Assembly (NCBI GenBank): GCA_052400665.1
Contig: JBQTGK010000003.1
Length of the DNA: 64,000 nucleotides
Direction: 5' to 3' (one strand)
Origin: JBQTGK01 sp052400665
GTDB lineage: Bacteria; Bacteroidota; Bacteroidia; Bacteroidales; Marinifilaceae
This document shows, one piece after another, positions 34,546 through 44,179 of this stretch. The stretch's first letter is position 1. Each line of letters opens with the position of its first letter. The notes under the pieces are model-generated. The model made no database searches, was not told the DNA's origin, and saw only the letters and a program-made list of their open reading frames with translations. The position numbers and the translations under genes are program-made.

Positions 34546-35265
34546 TTATTCCTGAGGTTTTGTTTCTTCTGACTCGTTAACTTTATTAGTATCCAATAAA
34601 TCAACTAGCTTTCCATTTATACATTCTACTACACGTGCAGGGAATTTTTTTAATAAATCGTGTTGGTGGGTTGCCATAATAACAGTTCTTCCATTTTTAC
34701 TGATATCCATTAAAAGTTGAGCCAGTTCATCGGACGTTTCCGGATCCAGATTACCTGTTGGTTCATCGGCTAAAATAATATCCGGAGAATTTAGTAAGGC
34801 ACGAGCTATTACAATTCTTTGCTGTTCTCCTCCCGAGAGCTCATGTGGCATTTTGTATCCTTTTTTAGCCATTTGTACTTTCTCGAGAACTTCCACAATT
34901 CGATTTTCAATTTCAGTTTTGTTTTTCCATCCAGTTGCACGCAAAACAAATTCTAAATTGCTTTTTACGCTCCGATCAGTTAGTAACTGAAAATCCTGAA
35001 AAATAATTCCAATTTTTCGTCTTAAAAAAGGAATTTGCTTGCGCTTGATAATAGGAAGATAAAAACCTGCAACCGATCCACCGCCATCTTTTAATGGTAA
35101 ATCTGCATAAAGAGTTTTTAAAATACTTGATTTTCCACTTCCAACTTTTCCAATTAAATATACAAATTCATTTTTTTCAACTTTAAGGTTTACTTCGGTA
35201 AGTATAATGTTATCCGCTTGACGGATTGTGGCATTTTTTAATTCTATAATCGCAGATTCTGACAT
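34546..35265 (-). CDS. FtsE-like ABC transporter ATP-binding protein
   Basis: ATG 35265 (MSESAIIELKNAT) is preferred over the upstream 35292 start; length 239. All ABC motifs are present: Walker A GKVGSGKSS, Q-loop FQDFQLL, signature LSGGEQQR, Walker B IILADEPTGNLD and the switch His in MATHQHD. The sequence is closest in style to FtsE of the FtsEX divisome/peptidoglycan-hydrolase system and to LolD-type ATPases. No FtsX-like permease is adjacent; instead a rhomboid gene is coupled downstream. The C-terminal tail (NKVNESEETKPQE) extends past the core. Confidence 0.88.
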   Translation of the reverse strand: MSESAIIELKNATIRQADNIILTEVNLKVEKNEFVYLIGKVGSGKSSILKTLYADLPLKDGGGSVAGFYLPIIKRKQIPFLRRKIGIIFQDFQLLTDRSVKSNLEFVLRATGWKNKTEIENRIVEVLEKVQMAKKGYKMPHELSGGEQQRIVIARALLNSPDIILADEPTGNLDPETSDELAQLLMDISKNGRTVIMATHQHDLLKKFPARVVECINGKLVDLLDTNKVNESEETKPQE

Positions 35266-35517
35266 GTACTCTAATTTAATGTAGTGAAACAAGTGTGTCG
35301 AAATACAAATCTAAAAAAATAATTTCGCCCAATACTTTCTATTTCTATATTTATTATTTACTAAGAGTGCAATTTTTATTTTTATCCTTCGTTTGAATTT
35401 ACGATGAAGATGATATATTATTTTTACCTTTAAGGCTGGTTTTATAATCTCGGATCATTGATTAAAATAAAGGTATTCGGGATAGTTAATTCACTTAATT
35501 TACCTATACACAACAGT

Positions 35518-38500
35518 ATGAGAAGCAGATGTTTATTGTGGACTTTTATGTTCGTACTTTTATTCTGTGCCGGATTTCCTTCACAGGCTCAAAAATCATT
35601 GGATCATTATTCCAATTCGCAAATATGGCAGTCGGCAATGGAAAAATTCCAGAATCAGAACTATGGTGCCGCACGTCATGAATTTCTTGAATTTAAAGAC
35701 AGAAAAGATGTTTTTTTGGATAGAAAATCGCAGGCTGAATTCTATAGTGCCTGGTGTTCTATCGAACTTTTTCGTCCTGAGGCCGAAAGCGAAATGAAAG
35801 AATTTATTCGAAATTATCCTGAGAGTAATAAAATTCAATTGGCTTATTTTCAGCTGGGAAGACAGCAGTATAGAAATAAAAAATATCAGGCTGCATTGGT
35901 TTGGTTTCAGCAGGTTGACTCTTATTTATTGTCTCCCGACGAATTGACAGAGTACCGTTTTAAGTTGGCTTATTCTTATTTTATGAAAAAAGAATATGAC
36001 CTGGCACACAAGAATTTTTATGAAATTATTGATGTTGCGGGTGAGTATAATGCACCAGCCAATTATTATTATGCACACATTGCATATTTAAATGGAAACT
36101 ATCAAACAGCATTTAAAAGTTTCGAAAAATTAGCTGGTAACAATACATTTTCACCCATTGTTCCTTATTATATATGTCAGATTTATTATTTGCAGGAACA
36201 ATATAAGGAAGTGCTGAATTATGCGCCGAAATATTTAGAAGATGCAACGGTAAAACGTAGTGCCGAAATTGCTAAGATGATTGGATTATCGCATTATCAG
36301 TTGAAAGAATATGGCAAGGCAATTTCATTTTTAGAGAAAGGCAGCAAAAGCTTAATTCGAGAAGATCGATTTGCATTCGGATATTGTTTGTACAAGGAAA
36401 ACCAATACGAAAAGGCAATAGCTCAGTTTGAAAAAGTAGGTGGTAAGGATGATGAAATGTTACAGGTAGCAACCTATTGTTTGGCCGATTGTTATCTTAA
36501 AGTGGGAAATAAAACAGGGGCTAAAGCAGCTTTTTCGAGTACAGCGCGCATGAGTTTTGATAAAAACATGCAGCAGGATGCTTTGTTTAATTTTGCCAAA
36601 TTAACCTATGAGTTATCTTATTCGCCTTTTAATGAAACCATAAGAGCTTTTGATGAGTATTTGCAGAAATATCCCGACTCGGATAGAAACGATGAGGTTT
36701 ATGATTACCTGGTGAAAGTGTATATGAGCACAAAAAATTATGGGGATGCCCTGGCTTCTATGGATAAAATAAATAATAAAACGCCAGAGATAGAAAGAGC
36801 CTACCAAAGAGTTTCTTATTTGCGAGGATTAGAGCTGATGAAACAATTAAGGTATGAAGATGCTATTGAATCTTTTAATTTATCGTGGAAATATAGATTA
36901 TACAATTCAAAAATATCGGCTAACAGATTGTACTGGACTGCCGAAGCAAATTATCGTTTAGGAAATTTAGACAAAGCAATATCACAATTCAAAACGTTTT
37001 TATCTGCACCAGGAGTTGGAACTTCTGATTATTTTGGAAAAGCATATTACAATATTGCTTACGCCGAGTTCGATCGCGATAACTATTCTGAAGCTTCCAA
37101 TTGGTTTCGTAAATTTGTTAATCAGGCAAATGAAAAGAATTCTTACGTGCTCGATGCTTATAACAGAATTGGAGATTCATTTTTTTTGAATAGAGATTAT
37201 GAACAAGCTGCCGAGTTTTATGCTAAAACAGCAAAAGCTAAGGCCTGGGATGCCGATTATGCTCTTTATCAGCAGGCATTTTGTTTGGGATTATTAAATC
37301 AATCCGATAAAAAGGCTAAATTATTACTCGAATTAAAAAATTCTTATCCTCAATCGGATTATTCCGATGATGCTCTTTATGAATTGGCAAGTGCAAAAGT
37401 GAAGTTGGGGGATCAGAATGCAGCTATTATCCTGTATAAGGATTTGGCTGAAAATTATCCGCAAAGCTCTTATGCTGCCAAATCTATTTTACAATTAGGA
37501 CAGTTAAACTACAACAGGAAAAATTATAAGCAAGCTATTCTTAATTACAAATCGGTCGTGGAAAATTATCCGCAAAGCGAAGAAAAGAAAAGTGCTTTTG
37601 TTGGACTTAAAAATGTATATGTTGATTTAAATAAGCTTGATGATTATTTTGAATTTGCCGAATCGTTTGCCGACGGAGGAGGTATTCGAACTAGCGAAAA
37701 GGATTCCTTGAGTTATATTTCGGCAGAGCGTTTATATATGTCGGGAGAAACACTTCGTGGAGTTAAGGCTTTTGAAAATTATTTATCGAATTTTCCTCAA
37801 GGAATGTTTCGCTTAAATGCGCAATATTACAGAGCTGATGCAGCCTTAAATCAAGGAAACTTTAAAGATGCTTTAACAGGATTTGAAGATGTTTTGAATC
37901 AGGCAGATAATTTATTTACTGAAAAAGCATTATTGGCAGCTTCGCAATTGAATTATAGAGAGAAAAATTTTGAGAAAGCCAAAATACAATACGCTCAATT
38001 GGCCAGGAGGGCAGAGATTCCTGAAAATGCTGATGTGGCTAAGGTGGGCTATTTACGATCGGTGTATGAGTTACACGAATATAAAACAGTACTAACTGCA
38101 GCGAAAGAGGTTTTGGAAATGCCTAAAATTCAGGAAGAAATGATTCGTGAGGCGAAATACAAAAGAGCCAAGTCGTATTTGGCATTACACAGCTTGCAGG
38201 AAGCTCTTCCTGATCTTAAGAGTTTAGCCATGGAAACAAAAAGTGCCGAGGGAGCAGAGGCTAAATTTAGAATTGCTGAAGTGTATTTTACTCAGTCAAA
38301 ATTCGAATTATGCGAAAAGGAAATAAATGGTTTTATTGAAATGAATTCGCCGCATCATTATTGGCTGGCAGAGAGTTTTATTCTTTTGTCGGATGTTTTT
38401 ATGAAAAAAAATGATGAATTTCAAGCAAAATATACTCTGCAAAGTATTGTTGATAATTATGGAGTAAAAGAGGATGGAATTCTTGATAGGGCAGGCAAAA

Positions 38501-38703
38501 AATTACAGGCTCTACTTGTTTTGGAAAAACAAAAGGAAGAACAAATTCGTGATAAGGAAGTTCAGGTTCAGTTTGAAGGAGCAGATAGTATAGAAAATAC
38601 AAAATTATTTGAGAGTAAAACAACACAAAGCGACTCGCTTGGTTTAGACGAAGAGAAAATGATGTTGCAGGAAATGTTGAACAAAGAATCTGAAATTGAG
38701 TAA
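35518..38703 (+). CDS. Large secreted tetratricopeptide-repeat protein
   Basis: ATG 35518 (MRSRCLLWTFMFVLLFCAG) gives a proper signal peptide; the TTG at 35458 does not. The 1061-residue protein is almost entirely TPR-like helical hairpins (YGKAISFLEKGSK, EKAIAQFEKVGG, YKQAILNYKSVVENYPQS and many others), resembling long periplasmic or outer-membrane-associated TPR scaffolds of Bacteroidota. The acidic C-terminal ~60 residues contain a coiled coil. The beta-barrel gene starts 19 bases after the stop, so the two probably form one operon and may act together at the outer membrane. The specific role is unknown. Confidence 0.88.
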   Translation: MRSRCLLWTFMFVLLFCAGFPSQAQKSLDHYSNSQIWQSAMEKFQNQNYGAARHEFLEFKDRKDVFLDRKSQAEFYSAWCSIELFRPEAESEMKEFIRNYPESNKIQLAYFQLGRQQYRNKKYQAALVWFQQVDSYLLSPDELTEYRFKLAYSYFMKKEYDLAHKNFYEIIDVAGEYNAPANYYYAHIAYLNGNYQTAFKSFEKLAGNNTFSPIVPYYICQIYYLQEQYKEVLNYAPKYLEDATVKRSAEIAKMIGLSHYQLKEYGKAISFLEKGSKSLIREDRFAFGYCLYKENQYEKAIAQFEKVGGKDDEMLQVATYCLADCYLKVGNKTGAKAAFSSTARMSFDKNMQQDALFNFAKLTYELSYSPFNETIRAFDEYLQKYPDSDRNDEVYDYLVKVYMSTKNYGDALASMDKINNKTPEIERAYQRVSYLRGLELMKQLRYEDAIESFNLSWKYRLYNSKISANRLYWTAEANYRLGNLDKAISQFKTFLSAPGVGTSDYFGKAYYNIAYAEFDRDNYSEASNWFRKFVNQANEKNSYVLDAYNRIGDSFFLNRDYEQAAEFYAKTAKAKAWDADYALYQQAFCLGLLNQSDKKAKLLLELKNSYPQSDYSDDALYELASAKVKLGDQNAAIILYKDLAENYPQSSYAAKSILQLGQLNYNRKNYKQAILNYKSVVENYPQSEEKKSAFVGLKNVYVDLNKLDDYFEFAESFADGGGIRTSEKDSLSYISAERLYMSGETLRGVKAFENYLSNFPQGMFRLNAQYYRADAALNQGNFKDALTGFEDVLNQADNLFTEKALLAASQLNYREKNFEKAKIQYAQLARRAEIPENADVAKVGYLRSVYELHEYKTVLTAAKEVLEMPKIQEEMIREAKYKRAKSYLALHSLQEALPDLKSLAMETKSAEGAEAKFRIAEVYFTQSKFELCEKEINGFIEMNSPHHYWLAESFILLSDVFMKKNDEFQAKYTLQSIVDNYGVKEDGILDRAGKKLQALLVLEKQKEEQIRDKEVQVQFEGADSIENTKLFESKTTQSDSLGLDEEKMMLQEMLNKESEIE

Positions 38704-38722
38704 AATATTTAATGTAGAAACA

Positions 38723-40429
38723 ATGTTGAAAAAGTTATTATTAGCAATTGTGTTTGCTGGCTTTGCATTTTCATTTGCTCAGGCACAGGAAGAACGAGAT
38801 CTTAACAAAGAAGTAAGTGTGAGAACAACTTACCAACCTAAAATAAATAAAGCAAAAAGAATTGGAGAATTGCCAGTGGTAAAAGATACAGCAAGTTTTA
38901 CTCCTTCTTTCGATTATTTTGTACAAACAAAGGCTTTGTCGGTAGGATTTTTTCCTGCTAAAATTCCGGCAGCCAAAATTGTAGGAGAGCCATTAAAAAG
39001 TTTAAATGCTAACTCTTTAATTCTTGCCGGCGGAAATTATTCAACTTTGTTTGGAGATTATCGATACAATAACAAACGATCAAAAACTACCGATATTGGA
39101 TTTCATTTGAAACACTATTCTACCAATGGAAAACTAGAATTGGAAGATGGTGATAAGGTGAAACCAGACTATACAGAACAATTGGCAGAAGTTTACGGTG
39201 CGGCTTATTTGGATGAAGGAAAAGTGAGCGGAAGCTTGTTTTATGAGCGCATAGGATATAATTATTATGGCTTTCCTCAGGCTGACGATATGCTTGGTTT
39301 TTACGAGGATTTATTTCCTTACGATGAACAAAAACAAAATAAATTTGGTTTGGTTGCCGATTTTCAAAGTGCTTTTAAAGATGAAGAGAAACTAAATTTT
39401 GGCATAGGAATTAAGTATCAATATTTTTCTGATGATATTGATTTGAAAGAGAGTGATGTGTTGATATCGGGAAATGCCAAAATAAGAAGAGGTGATGGTT
39501 TTTGGAGTTTAAAATCAGATTTTGATTATTTTACAGTTGATGGATTGTATTATTGGGAGGATGGAGAGCAAATCAAGGATCGAAAGAATTTGATTTGGAG
39601 CTTGAATCCGCAGTATCTGCTGCAAACGGGTAATTTAAATTTACAATTAGGAGTAAAGACAGTTTTGGCAATGGGCGATAATTCTGAAACAAAATTGTAT
39701 CCTGATGTAAAGATCGATTTTGAGGCTGTTGATGGAATTCTAAGCTTTTTTACAGGTTTAAAAGGTGATTTAAATATGAACCGATATAAAGATATTGTAT
39801 CGGAGAACTATTATGTATTTTCAGGTTTAAATGTTACTCCCTCTAATCAAAAATATTGCATGTTTGGTGGGTTAAAAGGTAGCTTGTCTAAAAATTCCTC
39901 CTTTACTCTTGTTGCAGAATATTCCGCAATTGATAATCAATATTTCTTTGTGAAAAGAAATTCCGATCTGGGAAATTCAAATTTTATAAGACTTTACTCA
40001 AATAAATTTACGGTGCTTTACGACGATATAAGTTTGTTAAAATTATCAGCAGACTTAAACCTTGACTGGAATAATCAATTGAGCTTAAGCTCGAGCCTAA
40101 TTTACAATTCATATTCTATGGATAAATTAGAAGAGGCTTGGCATAAGCCAGATTTTGAAGTGGAGGTAAATGCTTACTATAAATTCACCAATGAACTGAC
40201 TTTTCAGGCAGGAGTAAACATTCTTGGCGAAAGAGCTGTTTTAGTTGATAACAGCAAACAAACATTAGATGCAGTTTATGATTTAAATATGAGTGCAAAC
40301 TATCATTTAAATGAGAATTTCTCAGTATTCGGAACCTTAAATAATCTTTTTGCAGATAAGTATTATCAATGGGATGGATATCCTTCTCAGGGGCTTAATT
40401 TTTTGCTTGGAGTTAAGGCAAATTTTTAG
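38723..40429 (+). CDS. Outer-membrane beta-barrel protein (TonB-dependent receptor-like barrel)
   Basis: ATG 38723 (MLKKLLLAIVFAGFAFSFAQ) gives a signal peptide; the frame also opens at TTG 38696 inside the previous gene. The 568-residue protein has alternating beta strands rich in Tyr, Phe and Asp, ending NLFADKYYQWDGYPSQG and LLGVKANF with a terminal Phe, as in the last strands of TonB-dependent receptors. The N-terminal plug and TonB box are absent or unrecognisable. It is likely an outer-membrane barrel working with the TPR protein encoded just upstream. Confidence 0.82.
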   Translation: MLKKLLLAIVFAGFAFSFAQAQEERDLNKEVSVRTTYQPKINKAKRIGELPVVKDTASFTPSFDYFVQTKALSVGFFPAKIPAAKIVGEPLKSLNANSLILAGGNYSTLFGDYRYNNKRSKTTDIGFHLKHYSTNGKLELEDGDKVKPDYTEQLAEVYGAAYLDEGKVSGSLFYERIGYNYYGFPQADDMLGFYEDLFPYDEQKQNKFGLVADFQSAFKDEEKLNFGIGIKYQYFSDDIDLKESDVLISGNAKIRRGDGFWSLKSDFDYFTVDGLYYWEDGEQIKDRKNLIWSLNPQYLLQTGNLNLQLGVKTVLAMGDNSETKLYPDVKIDFEAVDGILSFFTGLKGDLNMNRYKDIVSENYYVFSGLNVTPSNQKYCMFGGLKGSLSKNSSFTLVAEYSAIDNQYFFVKRNSDLGNSNFIRLYSNKFTVLYDDISLLKLSADLNLDWNNQLSLSSSLIYNSYSMDKLEEAWHKPDFEVEVNAYYKFTNELTFQAGVNILGERAVLVDNSKQTLDAVYDLNMSANYHLNENFSVFGTLNNLFADKYYQWDGYPSQGLNFLLGVKANF

Positions 40430-40452
40430 AGAATTATTTTGTTAAAATCAAT

Positions 40453-40490
40453 CAAGGGATATCTTTAAGTTAGGTATCTCTTTTTTTATT
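40453..40490 (+). terminator. Terminator after the TPR/barrel operon
   Basis: AAGGGATA pairs with TATCTCTT (one G-T pair) around a loop and is followed by a run of T. It lies about 25 bases past the barrel gene stop. Confidence 0.65.
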
Positions 40491-40555
40491 TAAGATAATG
40501 TTGCGGTTAAAATAGTTTTTAGTAGTTTTAATTAAACAAATTATTTTTAAACAGT

Positions 40556-41056
40556 ATGCAATCAATAGGTCGATCGATAAATATTTTTAAAGTATCAATT
40601 TTTCTGTTCGTTTTGATGGTGCCTATTTTTGGAGCAGCTCAAAAACCTGAAAGATGGAAACTGTCTGTTAATAAGGATAGAAAACCCATAGATATTTTAA
40701 TGGAGTTAAATGCGGATAATCAGGAGGTTACTTATTTGTTTGATATTACCCGTGATACTTTAAATATGTCTTTCGTTGCAGAAGAGGCAATTGCCTGGAA
40801 AAAACACGGAATAAGTGTTTTTGCATTGCCAAAAGGTCGGGAAGTGTTAAAAATAAAGCTCGATGATACCGATTTGGAAAATGTGCAGGTGGTTTTTTAC
40901 AGAATGTGGAAAGCTATGCCCAAAGGTTTTAAGAATGTGACTACCTTATTTGAATTGCACGAATACGGAGTTAGCGAAGATGGAGATAAGATTAGTAATT
41001 TTATCATTAAATTTAAAATGAAACGTCCGCGAAAAAGTCAATCTATGTCCTTTTAA
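40556..41056 (+). CDS. Hypothetical secreted protein, 166 residues
   Basis: A signal peptide (FKVSIFLFVLMVPIFGAAQ) is followed by a ~135-residue domain that I do not recognise. It has strand-like segments (EVTYLFDITRDTLNMSFV, GISVFALPKGREVLKIKL, ENVQVVFYRMWKAM) and a very basic C-terminus (KFKMKRPRKSQSMSF). There are no Cys in the mature part. It lies behind a terminator from the TPR/barrel pair, so it may be independent, though its position suggests a link with the cell envelope. Confidence 0.75.
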   Translation: MQSIGRSINIFKVSIFLFVLMVPIFGAAQKPERWKLSVNKDRKPIDILMELNADNQEVTYLFDITRDTLNMSFVAEEAIAWKKHGISVFALPKGREVLKIKLDDTDLENVQVVFYRMWKAMPKGFKNVTTLFELHEYGVSEDGDKISNFIIKFKMKRPRKSQSMSF

Positions 41057-41444
41057 AATAAGTTTTGCTTTTTTTGTTGTAGGTTTTTATAGTAATGCTT
41101 TAAACATAAACATTTTAAACTTGTTGTTTGTTTTGGCTTGTAAATTCAGTTCGTCAAAATCTATTAAAATGTACTATTTTTCCTTGTTTTCCTATCGTTA
41201 GGTTCATCATTTTTATTATCTTTGTTTAACTTTTATCTTTTGAAAAAGAGGGTGTTGTTATTGATTGATAATTAGATGATTAAAAGGTATTCGTTATCTT
41301 TTAATTAGGCACTTTTTCCTTAGCTTTTATGCTAGCAAAAGATATTCTGAATTTTGCACAAAAAATATTAGAATTATTGTAGAATAATTAATGATTATAT
41401 TGATTGTTCCTGTAATTCTTTTTCGAAAACTAAAGATCTGTTAG
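41057..41444 (+). other. 388-bp intergenic region upstream of gyrB
   Basis: A+T-rich, without an ORF. A -7-like TATCTTTG lies at 41217-41224. A 10-bp stem-loop follows (41280-41289 with 41295-41304, one G-T pair, loop TTCGT). If transcription starts near 41230 the mRNA would have a leader of about 200 bases containing this hairpin. I see no known riboswitch and no tRNA. Confidence 0.55.
41217..41224 (+). promoter_or_regulatory. Possible gyrB promoter -7 element
   Basis: TATCTTTG fits TAnnTTTG. No TTTG at the right distance upstream is clear, and the distance to the gyrB ATG is about 220 bases, so a closer promoter cannot be excluded. Confidence 0.35.
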
Positions 41445-43406
41445 ATGAGTGATTTAGAAAATAAACCAAAAGGGAATGCTGAATATTCCGCTGATAGTAT
41501 TCAGGTATTAGAAGGTTTGGAAGCGGTTCGTAAACGCCCTTCCATGTACATTGGAGATGTTAATGTAAAAGGATTACACCATTTGGTGTACGAGGTGGTA
41601 GATAACTCTATTGATGAAGCTTTAGCAGGATATTGTAATAATATTGAAGTTATTATTAATGAGGATAACTCCATTACCGTAAAAGACGATGGTCGTGGTA
41701 TTCCTACTGAGTTACATCAGAAAGAAAATAAATCGGCTCTTGAGGTTGTAATGACAGTTTTACACGCCGGGGGTAAATTTGATAAAGATTCTTATAAAGT
41801 ATCTGGAGGTTTGCACGGGGTAGGTGTATCTTGTGTTAATGCATTATCTGATTTATTGAGCGCTGAAATTCATCGTGATGGTAAAATTTATCTTCAAGAG
41901 TATTCTAAAGGAGCTCCTCTTGCCGATATTAAAGTGATTGGAGAGACGAATGTTACCGGTACGAATATTACATTTAGACCCGATGCATCGATATTTTTAA
42001 CCACAGAATATAAGTATGATGTTTTGGCTGCTCGTTTAAGAGAATTGGCTTTTTTGAATAAGAAAATTCGATTAAATATTACCGACAAAAGGGAGCAAAA
42101 CGAAAAGGGCGAATACAAATCTGATGAATTTTATTCTGAAGCAGGGCTAAAGGAATTTGTTGAATATCTTGATCATACAAGAGAAAGATTAATAGAGGAA
42201 ACCATTCATGTTTCTATCGATAAAAATGAGGTTCCTGTGGAAATTGCTCTTCAGTACAATACTTCTTTTTCGGAAAATATTCATTCCTATGTGAATAATA
42301 TTAATACCATTGAAGGAGGAACTCACTTAACAGGTTTCCGTCGTGGATTAACACGAACTTTAAAAGCCTTTGCTGAGAAATCAGGAATGTTATCAAAATT
42401 AAAGTTCGATATTAGTGGTGATGACTTTCGCGAGGGTTTAACAGCAGTTGTTTCGGTTAAGGTTGCAGAGCCTCAGTTCGAGGGACAAACCAAAACAAAA
42501 TTAGGTAACTCAGAAGTGAGTATTGCGGTAGATCAGGCTGTAAGCGCAATGTTAGCTAATTACCTGGAAGAACATCCAAAAGATGCTAAAACAATTGTTC
42601 AGAAAGTTATTATGGCAGCTACGGCTCGTCATGCAGCTCGTAAAGCAAGAGAATTAGTACAAAGAAAAACTGTACTTGGAGGTTCTGGACTTCCAGGTAA
42701 GCTTTCCGATTGCTCTGATAAAGATCCAGCTAATTGCGAAGTATTTCTTGTCGAGGGAGATTCGGCAGGTGGAACTGCTAAGCAAGGTCGTGATCGTAAA
42801 TTTCAAGCTATTCTTCCGCTAAAAGGTAAGATTTTGAATGTTGAGAAAGCAATGCAACACAAAGTTTTCGAAAGTGAAGAAATTAAAAATATATTTACAG
42901 CCCTTGGTGTTACTATAGGAACCGAAGAAGATAGTAAAGCTGCGAATGTTGAGAAATTGCGCTATCATAAAATTGTAATTATGTGTGATGCCGATGTGGA
43001 TGGTAGCCACATTGCAACATTGATTATGACATTCTTTTTCCGTTATATGAAATCGGTTATCGAGAATGGTTATTTGTATATTGCTACTCCACCTTTATAC
43101 TTGGTGAAAAAGGGTAAGAATCATGAGTATTGTTGGAACGAGGACCAAAGACTACGCTTAATACAAGAGTGGGGTGGAGGTAAAGAGAGTTCTATGCATA
43201 TTCAGCGTTACAAAGGTCTTGGAGAGATGAGTGCCGAGCAACTATGGGAAACTACTATGAATCCTGAATTTAGAACATTGCGTCAGGTATCTATCGATAA
43301 TGCTGCCGAAGCCGATCATGTATTCTCTATGTTAATGGGTGATGAAGTGCCTCCAAGAAGAGAGTTTATTGAGAAAAATGCTACCTATGCAAATATTGAT
43401 GCATAA
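41445..43406 (+). CDS. gyrB: DNA gyrase subunit B
   Basis: The 653-residue ATPase subunit of gyrase drives negative supercoiling together with GyrA. It shows the GHKL ATP site (EGLEAVRKRPSMYIG, VDNSIDEALAG, VKDDGRGIP, GLHGVGVSCVNALS), the transducer domain, the TOPRIM domain (EGDSAGGTAKQGRDR, and DADVDGSHI binding the metal), and the C-terminal QRYKGLGEM tail. The length is the short form without the insert of enterobacterial GyrB. gyrA is not in the window. The gene is followed by a terminator. Confidence 0.97.
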   Translation: MSDLENKPKGNAEYSADSIQVLEGLEAVRKRPSMYIGDVNVKGLHHLVYEVVDNSIDEALAGYCNNIEVIINEDNSITVKDDGRGIPTELHQKENKSALEVVMTVLHAGGKFDKDSYKVSGGLHGVGVSCVNALSDLLSAEIHRDGKIYLQEYSKGAPLADIKVIGETNVTGTNITFRPDASIFLTTEYKYDVLAARLRELAFLNKKIRLNITDKREQNEKGEYKSDEFYSEAGLKEFVEYLDHTRERLIEETIHVSIDKNEVPVEIALQYNTSFSENIHSYVNNINTIEGGTHLTGFRRGLTRTLKAFAEKSGMLSKLKFDISGDDFREGLTAVVSVKVAEPQFEGQTKTKLGNSEVSIAVDQAVSAMLANYLEEHPKDAKTIVQKVIMAATARHAARKARELVQRKTVLGGSGLPGKLSDCSDKDPANCEVFLVEGDSAGGTAKQGRDRKFQAILPLKGKILNVEKAMQHKVFESEEIKNIFTALGVTIGTEEDSKAANVEKLRYHKIVIMCDADVDGSHIATLIMTFFFRYMKSVIENGYLYIATPPLYLVKKGKNHEYCWNEDQRLRLIQEWGGGKESSMHIQRYKGLGEMSAEQLWETTMNPEFRTLRQVSIDNAAEADHVFSMLMGDEVPPRREFIEKNATYANIDA

Positions 43407-43426
43407 GGTGTAAATAATATTATTCT

Positions 43427-43456
43427 AAAGCCCTTGAGATTTCTCAGGGGCTTTTG
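43427..43456 (+). terminator. gyrB terminator
   Basis: AAAGCCCTTGAG pairs with CTCAGGGGCTTT (one G-T pair) around a four-base loop, ending in T residues. It lies 21 bases past the gyrB stop. Confidence 0.8.
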
Positions 43457-43477
43457 TTTACCATAAAATTAAAGAAA

Positions 43478-44044
43478 ATGAATATTTGTGTATTTTGTTC
43501 ATCAAGTAATTCGTTAGGAGAGGATTACTTTCAGGAAGCAAAAAATCTTGGAATAGAAATTGGTTCTACAGGAAATAATTTGGTTTATGGAGGAACAAAT
43601 GTTGGTTTAATGAACGAGGTCGCAATGGCCGTTAAAAAGTCAGGTGGAAAAGTTATAGGTGTAATTCCAAAGCTGATTAAGGATTATGGAATTTGTGCAA
43701 GTAATCTTGATGAGTTGATTATTACTTCAGATATGGCAGATAGGAAGAAGATTTTGAGAGAAAAATCGAATGCTTTTATTGCACTTCCAGGTGGATTTGG
43801 AACACTCGAAGAAATTTTAGAAGTAATCACATTAAAGCAGTTAGGATATCATAATTTACCCATTGTGTTTATTAATACCAAAGGGTTTTATAATAATTTA
43901 AAAGAGCAGTTCGAAATTTCGTATCAGGAAAAGTTCGTGAAAGAGCAGTATAAAAAAATGTATGTGTTCGTCGATGATTATAATCAGGCCCTTGCTTATG
44001 TTAAAGATTATAAACAAGAACAGTCGGGTACCAAATGGGATTAG
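43478..44044 (+). CDS. LOG-family (TIGR00730) nucleotide 5'-monophosphate phosphoribohydrolase
   Basis: ATG 43478 (MNICVFCSSS) is the start that fits the family; the TTG at 43454 lies inside the terminator. The 188-residue Rossmann-like protein has NLVYGGTNVGLMNEVA and the signature PGGFGTLEE (~107-115). LOG proteins cleave the base from (cytokinin) nucleoside 5'-monophosphates, releasing ribose 5-phosphate; in most bacteria the physiological substrate is unknown. It is downstream of gyrB but separated by a hairpin. Confidence 0.93.
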   Translation: MNICVFCSSSNSLGEDYFQEAKNLGIEIGSTGNNLVYGGTNVGLMNEVAMAVKKSGGKVIGVIPKLIKDYGICASNLDELIITSDMADRKKILREKSNAFIALPGGFGTLEEILEVITLKQLGYHNLPIVFINTKGFYNNLKEQFEISYQEKFVKEQYKKMYVFVDDYNQALAYVKDYKQEQSGTKWD

Positions 44045-44179
44045 TAAATGTAAGTTTTTTAAGGTATCTATATGGTAATCTCATTTTACTAAAGTCCTAA
44101 TTTATTAGGATTAGCTAATTAACTTATTTACGGTGTTTATTAAAACCAATTTTAATAATTACTCTAATTTGTTTAGTAT

